From NCBI GenBank assembly GCA_964348015.1, contig CAYGBC010000050.1, forward strand, positions 186,001 through 250,000: a stretch of 64,000 bases of DNA, read 5' to 3'. This stretch comes from SOIA01 sp964348015. Its GTDB lineage: Bacteria > Acidobacteriota > Aminicenantia > Aminicenantales > Aminicenantaceae. The notes below the pieces were generated by a model. That model made no database searches. It had not been told where the DNA came from and saw nothing but the letters and a program-made list of their open reading frames with translations. Of this stretch, positions 1-8,467 are shown one piece after another. Within the stretch, counting starts at the first letter, position 1. The number at the start of each line of letters is the position of its first letter. Position numbers and translations under genes: made by a program.

Positions 1-1615
1 TCTCTCGAATGAGGGCTTCTTTTTCCCTGCCTGGATTGACAATTCCTTCTCCTTCTCTCCCTTTTTGGTTGATGTAGAGTCCGTTCAGGCCGTATGCATA
101 CGCCTTTGTTTTGGACCAATCGGTGTTCATGAAAAGATCCTCTTGGCCCTGCCTCCATCTGTTGATCAAAGCGTGGTATCCGTTTTCGAGAAGCCAGGTG
201 TTCGGGTTAAAGGACCGGCGATACGGCGAGAATCCATGATCAGACATGACGATGAGCACTGTGTCCTTATCTGACTTATCCAAAGCCCTGGCCAGCATCC
301 TGTCCGCTTCTCTGTAGATATTCTCGATCGTGGTTCCGAATTTTTTGGCTTCTTCGGGATCATATAGGGGATGATTTTTATCGATGTGGCGCCAGAACAT
401 ATGCTGACGCTGATCAGTGCTGGAGACATAATAGAAAAGAAGACCGGAATCGAATCTCTTCAGTTCATACTCGAACATCTCCAGCCTTTCAGAAAGGATG
501 AAGTCATCCTGCTGGAGGAATTCGCCATCATCCAGGACATCGTTATCGAGAGCCTTCGTATCCGCGGGAAGTCCTTTGGTGAAAAACGGCCCGAATCTTT
601 TTTCCAGCTCTTCTGAATAGGATTTCGGTGTGGAGATCGGAAGGGCGGCGGCTCTTGGGTCGATGTTGATCGGGGAGATATAGAGTTTAAAATCCGGGCG
701 GACCTGCTTCAAATAGAACATACAGATGCCGCTCACACTCTGTGTGGGAATCATGCGGAAATGGATCCTTTTCCAGTCGCTCCATTCGCCCTGTTGAAGT
801 ATAAATTCGTGATCCTGAATCACGATTTTGGCAACCGGATGGATCGGATCGATATACACCGTGAAATCGATCGATGTTTCCGTCCGGTCGGCCTTGAAAG
901 TGTTGGTCGGTCCGGGAAGTGAAGCCTCGATTTTATTCTCCTCGACATAGACTTCGTGGATTTCTCCTCCCCCGATGTCTTCTTTGAGTTCTGTGAATTC
1001 AGTCGTGTAATAGTTGAAGTGGTTCAGGCTCCCGACAAGGTCTGGAGTTCCCATCCCGGATAACGTTCTCTGTTTGGTGGGGGCTGGAGGATAGTTTCCC
1101 GGCATCTTGAACACGGTGGAGGGGATATCGTGGTCTTCCAGAATCTGCCAGAACGCCCTTCCTTTTCGAGAGAGTTCGACCTCACCTTCTGAGAGAGGAA
1201 GAACCAAATTCCCTATTCGGATTGTCTTTCCAGGCTCTCTGATTTCGGCCCCTGAAAACTCAGGCATATACACTTCAGGGTCTCTGTGGATAAAGTCGAA
1301 GATACCGTGTCCTCCGGGATTCATCCCTGTGATGAAATTCGACCAGGCCACTGGACTCTGGGGCGGGAGGCTTGTCCTGAGTTGACGAAAATCTCCTCGA
1401 TTCAACAGCTTTTGGAAAGAAGGGAGCTTTCCTTGCTTCATCCAGACCTGAAGGAGATGAGGGTCCATCCCGTCTAACCCGAGGACGAGCACCTTCTTCT
1501 GGGAATCTTTTTTTCCAGGCGTTCTCGTCATGAGATTGGAGCCGTTCCCCAAAGCCATGAGAGCCCCGGAAGAGAGGCTGAGTTTAAGAAAATCTCTTCG
1601 GCTTATATATTTCAT
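1..1615 (-). CDS. Tat-exported alkaline phosphatase superfamily phosphodiesterase (partial, C-terminus beyond window)
   Basis: The frame stays open from the ATG at 1615 to the left edge, about 538 codons, so the C-terminus lies outside. The N-terminus carries a twin-arginine signal (Ser-Arg-Arg-Asp-Phe-Leu-Lys, residues 5-11) followed by a short hydrophobic stretch, so export through the Tat system is predicted. The metal-binding motif GLDGMDP (Asp48) and a PVAWSNFITG nucleophile segment followed by NPGGHGIFDF place it in the type I phosphodiesterase/nucleotide pyrophosphatase branch. A later VMSDHGF metal-site motif is also present. It starts 11 bp after the stop of the next homologue and is third in a three-gene row. 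The substrate is unknown; phosphodiesters or phosphonates of envelope components are plausible. Confident in the fold, not in the substrate. Confidence 0.85.
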   Translation of the reverse strand, partial: MKYISRRDFLKLSLSSGALMALGNGSNLMTRTPGKKDSQKKVLVLGLDGMDPHLLQVWMKQGKLPSFQKLLNRGDFRQLRTSLPPQSPVAWSNFITGMNPGGHGIFDFIHRDPEVYMPEFSGAEIREPGKTIRIGNLVLPLSEGEVELSRKGRAFWQILEDHDIPSTVFKMPGNYPPAPTKQRTLSGMGTPDLVGSLNHFNYYTTEFTELKEDIGGGEIHEVYVEENKIEASLPGPTNTFKADRTETSIDFTVYIDPIHPVAKIVIQDHEFILQQGEWSDWKRIHFRMIPTQSVSGICMFYLKQVRPDFKLYISPINIDPRAAALPISTPKSYSEELEKRFGPFFTKGLPADTKALDNDVLDDGEFLQQDDFILSERLEMFEYELKRFDSGLLFYYVSSTDQRQHMFWRHIDKNHPLYDPEEAKKFGTTIENIYREADRMLARALDKSDKDTVLIVMSDHGFSPYRRSFNPNTWLLENGYHALINRWRQGQEDLFMNTDWSKTKAYAYGLNGLYINQKGREGEGIVNPGREKEALIRE

Positions 1616-1626
1616 TCGTGTTTCCC

Positions 1627-3765
1627 CTATTTATCTTTCTTGTTTGAGGGATCGTCCTGCACGGAGATCAGTGAACGCCCATCCATGTGAGACGGAACTT
1701 CGAGCCCGAAAAGTTCGAGTGCGGTCGGCGCGATGTCCATAATGGACGGCGAGCCTGTGTTGATTTTACGGGTGCAAAAGAATATCCCCGGAACGATCCT
1801 GGGGTCGATGCAGTGGTCTCCACTCCAGGCCTTTGTGTTATCCTCGAAGACGGTCTCGTTCACTTTTCCTGTGACCGAATCCCAGGAAACTCTGTATCCC
1901 TGGTTATACCCGACGAGGAGGTCAGGACAGTTCTCCTTATAAGGGCCTGGAGGGAGCTCATCGCGGTCGAAGATCTCGTTGATGGCGACATCATTTTTTT
2001 CTCTGTCTGTCAAACCGTTGAGCTTTTCCTTTAACTCCTTTTTAAGCGCTCTGGAGTCCTCACTCGCATCGACAATCCCTCGGGCTTCTCTTCCCTTCTG
2101 GTTAATGTATATTCCGCCAAGACCCAGGGCATACACTCTTGTCCTTTCCCAGTCCACGTCTTTGAACCACTCTTCGCTTGTCTTTTTTCCTTTCTGGAGG
2201 GACAGGTAGCCGTTCCTGTAGAGCCAGGAATTCAGGTTCACTCCGCGCCTGAAGGATTTGAAGCCGTGGTCGGACATGATGATCAAGGCGGATTTGTTAT
2301 CCAATCTCTGGAGGACTTTTCCGACAAGCTCGTCCATTTTTGAGTAAAGCTCCTCGATCACACGGGAGCTCATTCTGGGCTGACCGGCTTTCAAAGAGGG
2401 ATGATGTGTGTCCAGATAACGCCAGAACATGTGCTGGATGCTGTCGGTGGTCTCGAAAACACAGGTGACTAGGCCCTTCCGAGTTTTGTCTATCGCATTG
2501 AAAAGCATGTCTTCCCATTCCTTGTGGTTGGAATAGGTCAACTCCAGGAAGGCCTCTTCACTGAGAGCCCCTTCATTCAGAGCCCAGGTGTCGTTGGCTT
2601 CTCCGAGAGTGACGTAGCTTCCCCTGAGCTTAGCCAAATAAACAGAATAGATAAAAGGATGCGAGATCGGAAGAGCCGGTTTTTCAGGATCGATATTCAG
2701 CGGTGTCATGTACATCTCGAAATGGGGATTGATTTGCGCGAGGTAAAAACGAGCGATCGCTTTAATTTTTACTCCCATCCCCGGACGGAATGTCAGTTTT
2801 ATCCAATCGGAGAAAGTGTTCGTCTGGAGACGGAATCTTTGACCGGATACTTCCAGAAGAGCGCTGGCACGCTCTTCGTTAATGGTGATTTTCAGCGGGA
2901 GCCGGAGCTCTTCTTCTTTCTTGAGCAGACTGTTTTCCGGTCCGGAGATGTAGGTCTCAATCTTCCCGTCAGTGATGTGGACGGGAATGTTCATTCCCCC
3001 CTCCCGTTTTTGAATCTTTTTGTTGTCTGATGTGTAGAAAAAGAAAGTCCCCTGGCTGCCTTTCAAGTCCGGGGCGCACATGCCGGAGAGAAGATGGCCG
3101 GAGAATTTTTCAGGAGGGAAGGTAATAGGGACTCTGAGTATCGTGCTGAAGATGCCTTCTTTTCCCAGAATTTTCCAGAAAGGGACGCTCTTGCGCAGTC
3201 CTTTAATCTCAGGTTTGGACAGAGGAACATTGTATTTCCCGAGTGACAGGAACTTCTTGGACTTTCCGATTCGCGCAGAGGAGAGGTCTGGAAGATAGGT
3301 TCTGGGATCCCTGCTGAGAAAGTCAAAGATGTTGTGTTTGGCGGGGTGCGAGCCGGTCATGAACGAAGACCAGGCGACAGGGGATATGGCTGGAGTAGTT
3401 GTCTGGAGCCTGGCATAAGCTCCTGATTTTTTGATTTTTAAAAAATTGGGGAGCTTTCCTTCGGACAAATATTTTTCCACAAGAGTGGGTTCCATCCCGT
3501 CCAGGCCGATGATGATGAGTTTGTTGATCAGGCTTTTCTTGTAGGCTTTCTGTCCCTTGATTATCCTGAAGAGGAGCCGAAAAGGCCATGTCAAAAAAGA
3601 AAAAAAGGCCAGGAGAAGAGTCAAAAAGAGGACCAGAAAAGAGGAGAGGAAAGCAAAACCGGCTCCAGGTCCGATATACGCCTGGAGAGGAAGAGAAGAA
3701 ACCAGTAGGAGCAGAAAAAGAAAACAGGCTCTTCTGACATTTCTTATGTTTTTCAATGTCGTCAT
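1627..3765 (-). CDS. Membrane-anchored alkaline phosphatase superfamily phosphodiesterase
   Basis: This 712-residue protein has two hydrophobic N-terminal segments (about residues 12-30 and 38-66), which suggest a membrane anchor with the catalytic domain following. The fold markers are GLDGMEP (metal-binding Asp89), PVAWSSFMTG (nucleophile Ser133 or Ser134) with SHPAKHNIFDF, IMSDHGFKSF, and a C-terminal SGDH metal-site motif. These define the type I phosphodiesterase/nucleotide pyrophosphatase group. The start overlaps the stop of the upstream paralogue by 4 bp (ATGA), indicating translational coupling. The substrate cannot be read from sequence. It is clearly a homologue of both flanking genes but differs in its N-terminal targeting. 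Confidence 0.85.
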   Translation of the reverse strand: MTTLKNIRNVRRACFLFLLLLVSSLPLQAYIGPGAGFAFLSSFLVLFLTLLLAFFSFLTWPFRLLFRIIKGQKAYKKSLINKLIIIGLDGMEPTLVEKYLSEGKLPNFLKIKKSGAYARLQTTTPAISPVAWSSFMTGSHPAKHNIFDFLSRDPRTYLPDLSSARIGKSKKFLSLGKYNVPLSKPEIKGLRKSVPFWKILGKEGIFSTILRVPITFPPEKFSGHLLSGMCAPDLKGSQGTFFFYTSDNKKIQKREGGMNIPVHITDGKIETYISGPENSLLKKEEELRLPLKITINEERASALLEVSGQRFRLQTNTFSDWIKLTFRPGMGVKIKAIARFYLAQINPHFEMYMTPLNIDPEKPALPISHPFIYSVYLAKLRGSYVTLGEANDTWALNEGALSEEAFLELTYSNHKEWEDMLFNAIDKTRKGLVTCVFETTDSIQHMFWRYLDTHHPSLKAGQPRMSSRVIEELYSKMDELVGKVLQRLDNKSALIIMSDHGFKSFRRGVNLNSWLYRNGYLSLQKGKKTSEEWFKDVDWERTRVYALGLGGIYINQKGREARGIVDASEDSRALKKELKEKLNGLTDREKNDVAINEIFDRDELPPGPYKENCPDLLVGYNQGYRVSWDSVTGKVNETVFEDNTKAWSGDHCIDPRIVPGIFFCTRKINTGSPSIMDIAPTALELFGLEVPSHMDGRSLISVQDDPSNKKDK

Positions 3766-5057
3766 GAATAGTTTTCCAGAATTATCTTTTCTAAATCAGA
3801 GATCGTGAGGTCTTGTCCGTATTCTTTGGCAGACCAGAAAAAAGCATCATCCCAGGTGTGCATGCCTTGAAGGTTGGAACGGCCAAAAACCTCTTTTTTC
3901 TTCACCGAGCCTTTCATGTCAAACCCATATTCCGAGAGCACGATCAAGTCTGGACCCTCGGATACAAACGGACCGGAATAAATTTCTTCGGTATCAAAGA
4001 CATGTCTAACGACCTGTTTCCCATCGAATTCCAGGGCTTCCAGTTTCTTTTGCAGCTCATTTTTTAAAGAATTTTTTTCTGATGGCTCGACACTTCCCCG
4101 CAGGAATTTCCCTTTCAAGTTCAGGTAGATCCTGTTCGGGTCCATGGCAAAAGCGCGGGTGGAAGGTGTGATCTCGGAAAGACTCTCGGGCGAGGAGGTC
4201 GTGAAGCTCAAATACCCTTGTTTCTCCATCCAGGCATTGAGGTAAACTTCCTGATCAATCCCTGTGAAACCGTGGTCTGAGAGGATATAGAGCGGACTGT
4301 CTTCGCTTTTGATTTTTTCATAGGACTCCACAATCATACTGATCAATTGATCGATCCTCCGGTAGTAGTCGTAAAACTTGGGATGATCCGCATGGTTTTC
4401 ATCTTCATAAGCATCCCAAAGGAAATGGTGGAGTCTGTCGGTGCCGGTCACGACGAATTCAAAATAATCCCAATCTTCTTTGATGAAGTATTCCAGCGCA
4501 TTCTGACGGGCCTCCAGAGTTCTCGTAAGCTCCTGCCAGAGGAATTCAGAATCTTCCCGGGACTTCATCGTGTCAATGTCTATCCGATAGCCCATTTTGT
4601 CCAGCAAGGCCTTGATATTCAGAGGATAAACGGCCTTGGAAAGCTCAATGGCCACAAATCCAGAGATCAGGATTCCGTTGATCTTCCGAGCCGGGTAGGT
4701 GGAGGGTTGATTGATGATGATGCATTTCTTGTTGAGTTTTCCGAGTTTATCCCAGAAAGTGTCTTGTTTGAGATCAAGAAAATTCGGGAAGCGGAGCGCA
4801 TAAGTGTCCTTTTGTATATCTGTAAATCCAAAAATGCCATGCACGCCAGGATTGGCTCCGGTCATGAAATTTGTCCAGCTGACAGATGAAATTTCGGGGA
4901 GGCTGGCTTTCATTTTATGAAGGTGGCCGGATCCGATGAGTTTCGACATCGCAGGCATGACTTCCTTTTGTGTTAGGTCGTGAAGGAGAGAGTGGGGGAC
5001 GCCGTCCAGCCCGATAACCAGGACTTTCTTCTTCTTTTTTTTCTTAAACAAAGCCAT
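3762..5057 (-). CDS. Cytoplasmic alkaline phosphatase superfamily protein
   Basis: This 431-residue protein has no signal peptide. It begins with a lysine-rich stretch and goes straight into VLVIGLDGVPHSLL (metal-binding Asp18). SVSWTNFMTGANPGVHG supplies the likely nucleophile (Thr62), and LSDHGF gives the second metal site. The usual C-terminal GDH is replaced by a GMHTWDD segment, so the metal site may differ slightly from the paralogues. It is the first gene of the three-gene row and overlaps the next start by 4 bp. An extended -10 box lies only 10 bp before the ATG and no Shine-Dalgarno is visible, so the mRNA is probably leaderless. The fold assignment is firm and the function is unknown. 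Confidence 0.82.
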   Translation of the reverse strand: MALFKKKKKKKVLVIGLDGVPHSLLHDLTQKEVMPAMSKLIGSGHLHKMKASLPEISSVSWTNFMTGANPGVHGIFGFTDIQKDTYALRFPNFLDLKQDTFWDKLGKLNKKCIIINQPSTYPARKINGILISGFVAIELSKAVYPLNIKALLDKMGYRIDIDTMKSREDSEFLWQELTRTLEARQNALEYFIKEDWDYFEFVVTGTDRLHHFLWDAYEDENHADHPKFYDYYRRIDQLISMIVESYEKIKSEDSPLYILSDHGFTGIDQEVYLNAWMEKQGYLSFTTSSPESLSEITPSTRAFAMDPNRIYLNLKGKFLRGSVEPSEKNSLKNELQKKLEALEFDGKQVVRHVFDTEEIYSGPFVSEGPDLIVLSEYGFDMKGSVKKKEVFGRSNLQGMHTWDDAFFWSAKEYGQDLTISDLEKIILENYS

Positions 5058-5067
5058 GAAGCCAATT

Positions 5068-5076
5068 ATTATAGCA
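5068..5076 (-). promoter_or_regulatory. Extended -10 promoter of the phosphodiesterase operon
   Basis: On the minus strand the sequence reads TGC-TATAAT, a consensus extended -10. No good -35 box is present at normal spacing, as is common for extended -10 promoters. The predicted transcription start is about 4 nt before the ATG at 5057. Confidence 0.5.
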
Positions 5077-5153
5077 CTGATGGGGATTTCTCTCCAGACA
5101 TGAGTACATTACATTCAATAAGTATCTTTATTTAAAGGATATTCTATTTAATA

Positions 5154-5287
5154 AGTCAGGCAATCTGGTGAGGAAGCCATCCGGAGGCGAGCGGGCATGG
5201 TTCCTCGAAGAGGAGAGCGAGCCGAGGACTAAGTGGATTTTCCTCGCTGGGGAAAATCCACGGGCTGCCGAATTAGTTTGCCTGACT
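5154..5287. repeat. 134-bp element bounded by perfect 10-bp inverted repeats, containing strong hairpins
   Basis: This element fills most of the 321-bp gene-free stretch 5058-5378. The ends AGTCAGGCAA (5154-5163) and TTGCCTGACT (5278-5287) are perfect inverted repeats. Inside are a perfect 11-bp stem with a 7-nt loop (5233-5243 with 5251-5261) and a TCCTCG/CGAGGA stem (5202-5207 with 5223-5228). A block at 5189-5221 recurs in inverted orientation at 26139-26183. No ORF and no obvious target-site duplication were seen. It could be a MITE-like element, a small structured RNA or a degenerate repeat. Confidence 0.5.
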
Positions 5288-5378
5288 TTTTCTGCATCAC
5301 GGGAATAAAGACACTTCCAAACATTCAGACTTTTGTGGGGCTCCGAGAAGAGAGGGAATCCGGAAGCGGCTGTTTCGG

Positions 5379-7526
5379 TTATTGCGGTTTTTCTGAGCCG
5401 AGGATTATCCGGGCATCGACAATAGCGCAGCCTTTTCCTTTTTCGTAGACGATCAACGGATTAATATCCAGCTCTTGGATGTCTTCAAAATCCATGACGA
5501 GTTGGGAGAGCCTCTTCAAACAGTCCTCAACGGCCCCGGTGTCGTACGCCTTTTCACCCCGGAATCCCTTGAGGATCTTATGCGTTTTTGTCTGAGTGAT
5601 CATCATGGTCGCCGTGAGTTCGCGGATAGGGGCCAATCTGAAAGTGACATCCTCGAGGGCCTCCACATAGATGCCTCCCATCCCGAACATCAGGATAGGC
5701 CCAAACTGAGGGTCTCTGTTCATGCCCAGGATGATTTCTTTTCCTTCAGCGGCCATTTCCTCGACAATCACGCCTCGAATTTCTGCATCCGGTTTCCTGG
5801 CGAGAACCTTCTTGAGGATGTCCTCGAAACCTCTCCGCACTTCGGTCTTATTCTTCAGGTTGAGCTTGACTCCTCCAAAATCAAATTTATGAAGGATATC
5901 GGGAGACGCGATTTTCAGGACGACAGGGAATCCTATTTTTTCGGCGGCCTCTACAGCTTGTCGTTCATTTCCGGCCAGAATAGATTTGACTACAGGAAAA
6001 TTATAGGCCTTGAGTATTTCGTAAGATTCCTGCTCGAGAAGAAATTGACGGCCTTCTTTTTTGACCGAATCCACGATTTTTTTAGCTCTGGATTTATTCA
6101 CTTTGTATCTTTTGATTCCAGTCTGGGGGCGACGCTTCCACCAGGTGAATTTGGTCATCTCTGAGAGGGTTCTGGCAGCCGATTCAGGAAACCTGTAATC
6201 CGGGATCCCGTTTTCTTCCAGGATTTCGATTCCTTTAGAAACGTCATAAACGCCTAAAAAACAGCTTAAAACAGGTTTTTTAAACTCTCTGGAGACTTGA
6301 ACGATTGTCTCGGCAATCTTCTCCACATCGGTGAAAGCCGTCGGCGTGAGGATGACGATACAGGAATCAACGTTTTTATCGTTGAGGATTTCTCTCAGGG
6401 TTATCTCATATTCCTCATGCTGTGCATCGGCGATCAGGTCGATTGGGTTGTTCAAGCTGGCTGTCGGGGGTAGTATTTTTTTCAAAGTTTTCACTGTGCT
6501 GGGGCTGAAGGAAGCCATGTTCATTCCGTACCGGATGCAGGAATCAGTTGCCAGGATTCCAGGGCCCCCGGAGTTCGTCACGATAGCGACATTTCCGCCA
6601 TTCGGCAGAGGCTGACTGGAGAACGCTTTGACATAGTCGAAAACTTCTTCCAGCGTTTCTCCCCTCAGGACACCACACTGATGGAATATGGCGTCATAAA
6701 CCCTGTCCGAGCCCGCAAGAGATCCGGTGTGAGACGACGCAGCTCTGGCGCCGAGCAGAGTCCGTCCCGCTTTGAGTGCGATTATGGGTTTGGGGTGAGT
6801 CGAGCTGCTCGTGATTTCGCGAGCGATTCTCATGAATTCCCTCCCGTCAGCAAGATCTTCAAGATACATTAAGATGACATCTGTCTTCGGGTCGTTTTTC
6901 AAGTAATGGAGAAGGTCGTTTTCAGTGATGCCGGCTTTGTTTCCCATGCTGATGAATTTCGAAAAGCCTATGTTAGACTCGATCGCATAATCCAGCACAG
7001 CCACACACAGGGCGCCGCTCTGAGACAGGAAAGCGATGGTTCCTTCTTTGGACATCTGCGTCCCGAATGTCGCGTTCATGGAGGTTACAGGATCGGTGTT
7101 GATGACGCCCAGACAGTTCGGGCCGAAAAGAGCCATGTCATATTTGGCTATGATTTTTTTGACTTTTTCTTCCCGCTCTATCCCTTTTCCTCCGATCTCT
7201 TTGAATCCAGCGGTGATAACGATAGCCCCCTTTATGTTTTTCTTCCCGCATTCTTCAAGGACTTCCGAAACGAATTGGGGAGGAACGATGATCACAGCCA
7301 GGTCGACCACATCGGGAATCTCGATGACATTACGGTAGCACTTGATCCCGAGAATCCCTTTAGCCTTGGGATTCACAGGATAGACGATTCCCTGGTACCG
7401 GCTGTCGATGATATTCGCCAGGAGAGAGTGGCCCACGCTTCCCGGCCGTCTCGAAGCGCCGATGACAGCGATAGACCGTGGATAAAAAACTGAATCGAGT
7501 TTTTCAGTGATATCTGAATTTTTCAT
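5379..7526 (-). CDS. Acetate--CoA ligase (ADP-forming), fused alpha-beta
   Basis: This 715-residue enzyme converts acyl-CoA, ADP and phosphate to the acid, CoA and ATP, giving substrate-level phosphorylation in peptide and sugar fermenters. The order is an N-terminal CoA-binding Rossmann domain (about residues 8-135, with VIGASRRPGSVGHS), a flavodoxin-like ligase domain holding the phosphorylated-His loop SSHTGSLAGSD (His266), and a C-terminal ATP-grasp domain (about residues 490-700). This is the fused single-chain form, whereas some archaeal enzymes have separate alpha and beta subunits. It lies 58 bp downstream of the disulfide oxidoreductase gene on the same strand and may share its transcript. 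Acyl specificity (acetyl, propionyl or branched) cannot be told. Confidence 0.92.
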   Translation of the reverse strand: MKNSDITEKLDSVFYPRSIAVIGASRRPGSVGHSLLANIIDSRYQGIVYPVNPKAKGILGIKCYRNVIEIPDVVDLAVIIVPPQFVSEVLEECGKKNIKGAIVITAGFKEIGGKGIEREEKVKKIIAKYDMALFGPNCLGVINTDPVTSMNATFGTQMSKEGTIAFLSQSGALCVAVLDYAIESNIGFSKFISMGNKAGITENDLLHYLKNDPKTDVILMYLEDLADGREFMRIAREITSSSTHPKPIIALKAGRTLLGARAASSHTGSLAGSDRVYDAIFHQCGVLRGETLEEVFDYVKAFSSQPLPNGGNVAIVTNSGGPGILATDSCIRYGMNMASFSPSTVKTLKKILPPTASLNNPIDLIADAQHEEYEITLREILNDKNVDSCIVILTPTAFTDVEKIAETIVQVSREFKKPVLSCFLGVYDVSKGIEILEENGIPDYRFPESAARTLSEMTKFTWWKRRPQTGIKRYKVNKSRAKKIVDSVKKEGRQFLLEQESYEILKAYNFPVVKSILAGNERQAVEAAEKIGFPVVLKIASPDILHKFDFGGVKLNLKNKTEVRRGFEDILKKVLARKPDAEIRGVIVEEMAAEGKEIILGMNRDPQFGPILMFGMGGIYVEALEDVTFRLAPIRELTATMMITQTKTHKILKGFRGEKAYDTGAVEDCLKRLSQLVMDFEDIQELDINPLIVYEKGKGCAIVDARIILGSEKPQ

Positions 7527-7584
7527 GGCCTTATGTCCTCAGCATATCATTTGAAGATTGAGCTGGATACGGTCATTTGCGAAT

Positions 7585-8268
7585 TCAGCCATCCAATGTT
7601 TTGAGAACGTGCTCGAGGAATGTTTCTTCCGGAACGGCTCCTTCTATAGAGATTTTATCGTTGATGACTGTTTTGGGAACTCCGAAGACATGGTGTTTCT
7701 GGGCAAGATGCGGGAATTCGGTCGTCTCCACCATGTCGGCCTTGATCCGGGAAGATTCGATGGCGAACTGATGACCCAAACGCACGGCCGTTGTGCAATA
7801 GGGACACGTCGGGGTCACAAAGACCTGGATGTGGATATCCTGATTAATGTCTTTGATCGCCTCTTTTGTTTTTGGACTCAAGCCTGTCTTCTCCTTGGAG
7901 ACATCAAGAATGGCTTCGATAAGACTGGTGTATTCATATCCTGAGGGGATTCCGAAAAACCGGATTCCATAGTCTTTTTTTCCCAGAATCACCGTGGCTG
8001 GGATTTTATCTATCCCGAATTCCTCTGCTTTTTCTTTATCGGCGACAAAATCATAGACCGTGAGTTCGATTTTGTCAGAAAGCGAGCTGACTTCTGTGGC
8101 CAGCTCTTTGGCTTCTTTACAGAAAAGGCATTCCTGCCCTTTGATGTGGTCAGGGAGGACCAGTCGACTCGGCTCCTGAGTGAAGAAGAGAAGCTTAACC
8201 GTGCCTTCCAATTCTTCTCCGAATTTTTTTTGAGTGGCGTCTTTAACTTCTTTGTTGAGTATATCCAT
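7585..8268 (-). CDS. Protein disulfide oxidoreductase with two thioredoxin folds (glutaredoxin-like)
   Basis: This 227-residue protein has two tandem thioredoxin-fold units, each with a CxxC centre: Cys47-Leu-Phe-Cys50 in the first and Cys155-Pro-Tyr-Cys158 in the second. This is the architecture of the protein disulfide oxidoreductase (PDO) family known from Pyrococcus, which exchanges disulfides in cytosolic proteins and can accept electrons from a thioredoxin reductase. There is no signal peptide, so it should be cytosolic. A TTGATT-17-TAAAAT promoter and a GAGAGGA Shine-Dalgarno lie upstream. The acyl-CoA synthetase gene follows. PDO-type proteins are most typical of thermophiles and anaerobes. 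Confidence 0.88.
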   Translation of the reverse strand: MDILNKEVKDATQKKFGEELEGTVKLLFFTQEPSRLVLPDHIKGQECLFCKEAKELATEVSSLSDKIELTVYDFVADKEKAEEFGIDKIPATVILGKKDYGIRFFGIPSGYEYTSLIEAILDVSKEKTGLSPKTKEAIKDINQDIHIQVFVTPTCPYCTTAVRLGHQFAIESSRIKADMVETTEFPHLAQKHHVFGVPKTVINDKISIEGAVPEETFLEHVLKTLDG

Positions 8269-8296
8269 ATTTTATTTTCCTCTCTTGGTTTTTGAC

Positions 8297-8325
8297 ATTT
8301 TAATTCTGAATTGATGAAAAATCAA
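8297..8325 (-). promoter_or_regulatory. Sigma-70-type promoter for the disulfide oxidoreductase gene
   Basis: On the minus strand: TTGATT (8325-8320), 17-bp spacer, TAAAAT (8302-8297). The predicted start is near 8290, 22 nt before the ATG at 8268, leaving room for the GAGAGGA ribosome-binding site. Confidence 0.55.
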
Positions 8326-8425
8326 CATCTTCAACGGCGCTTCAGGATTGTCCAAAATAAATCTCGACACAACAGAACAAAATTCATGCAGATCATGAAA
8401 GATATTTCGCGGATTGGAGAGAAGG

Positions 8426-8434
8426 TGTTATAAT
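8426..8434 (+). promoter_or_regulatory. Extended -10 promoter for the DUF362 gene
   Basis: TGT-TATAAT (TG at 8426-8427, TATAAT at 8429-8434) has no clear -35. The predicted transcript starts near 8441, downstream of the ATG at 8414, which argues that the real start codon is the GTG at 8468. Confidence 0.5.
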
Positions 8435-8467
8435 AAAACACATGATTGGGATAAAGGAGAAAAAAAG

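Noticed and set aside
1..1615. Apparent lack of a long gene on the left edge, suggesting a frameshifted pseudogene
   Set aside because: Codons near 1615 and near position 2 fall in the same minus-strand frame and both read as homologous protein; the frame simply runs off the window.
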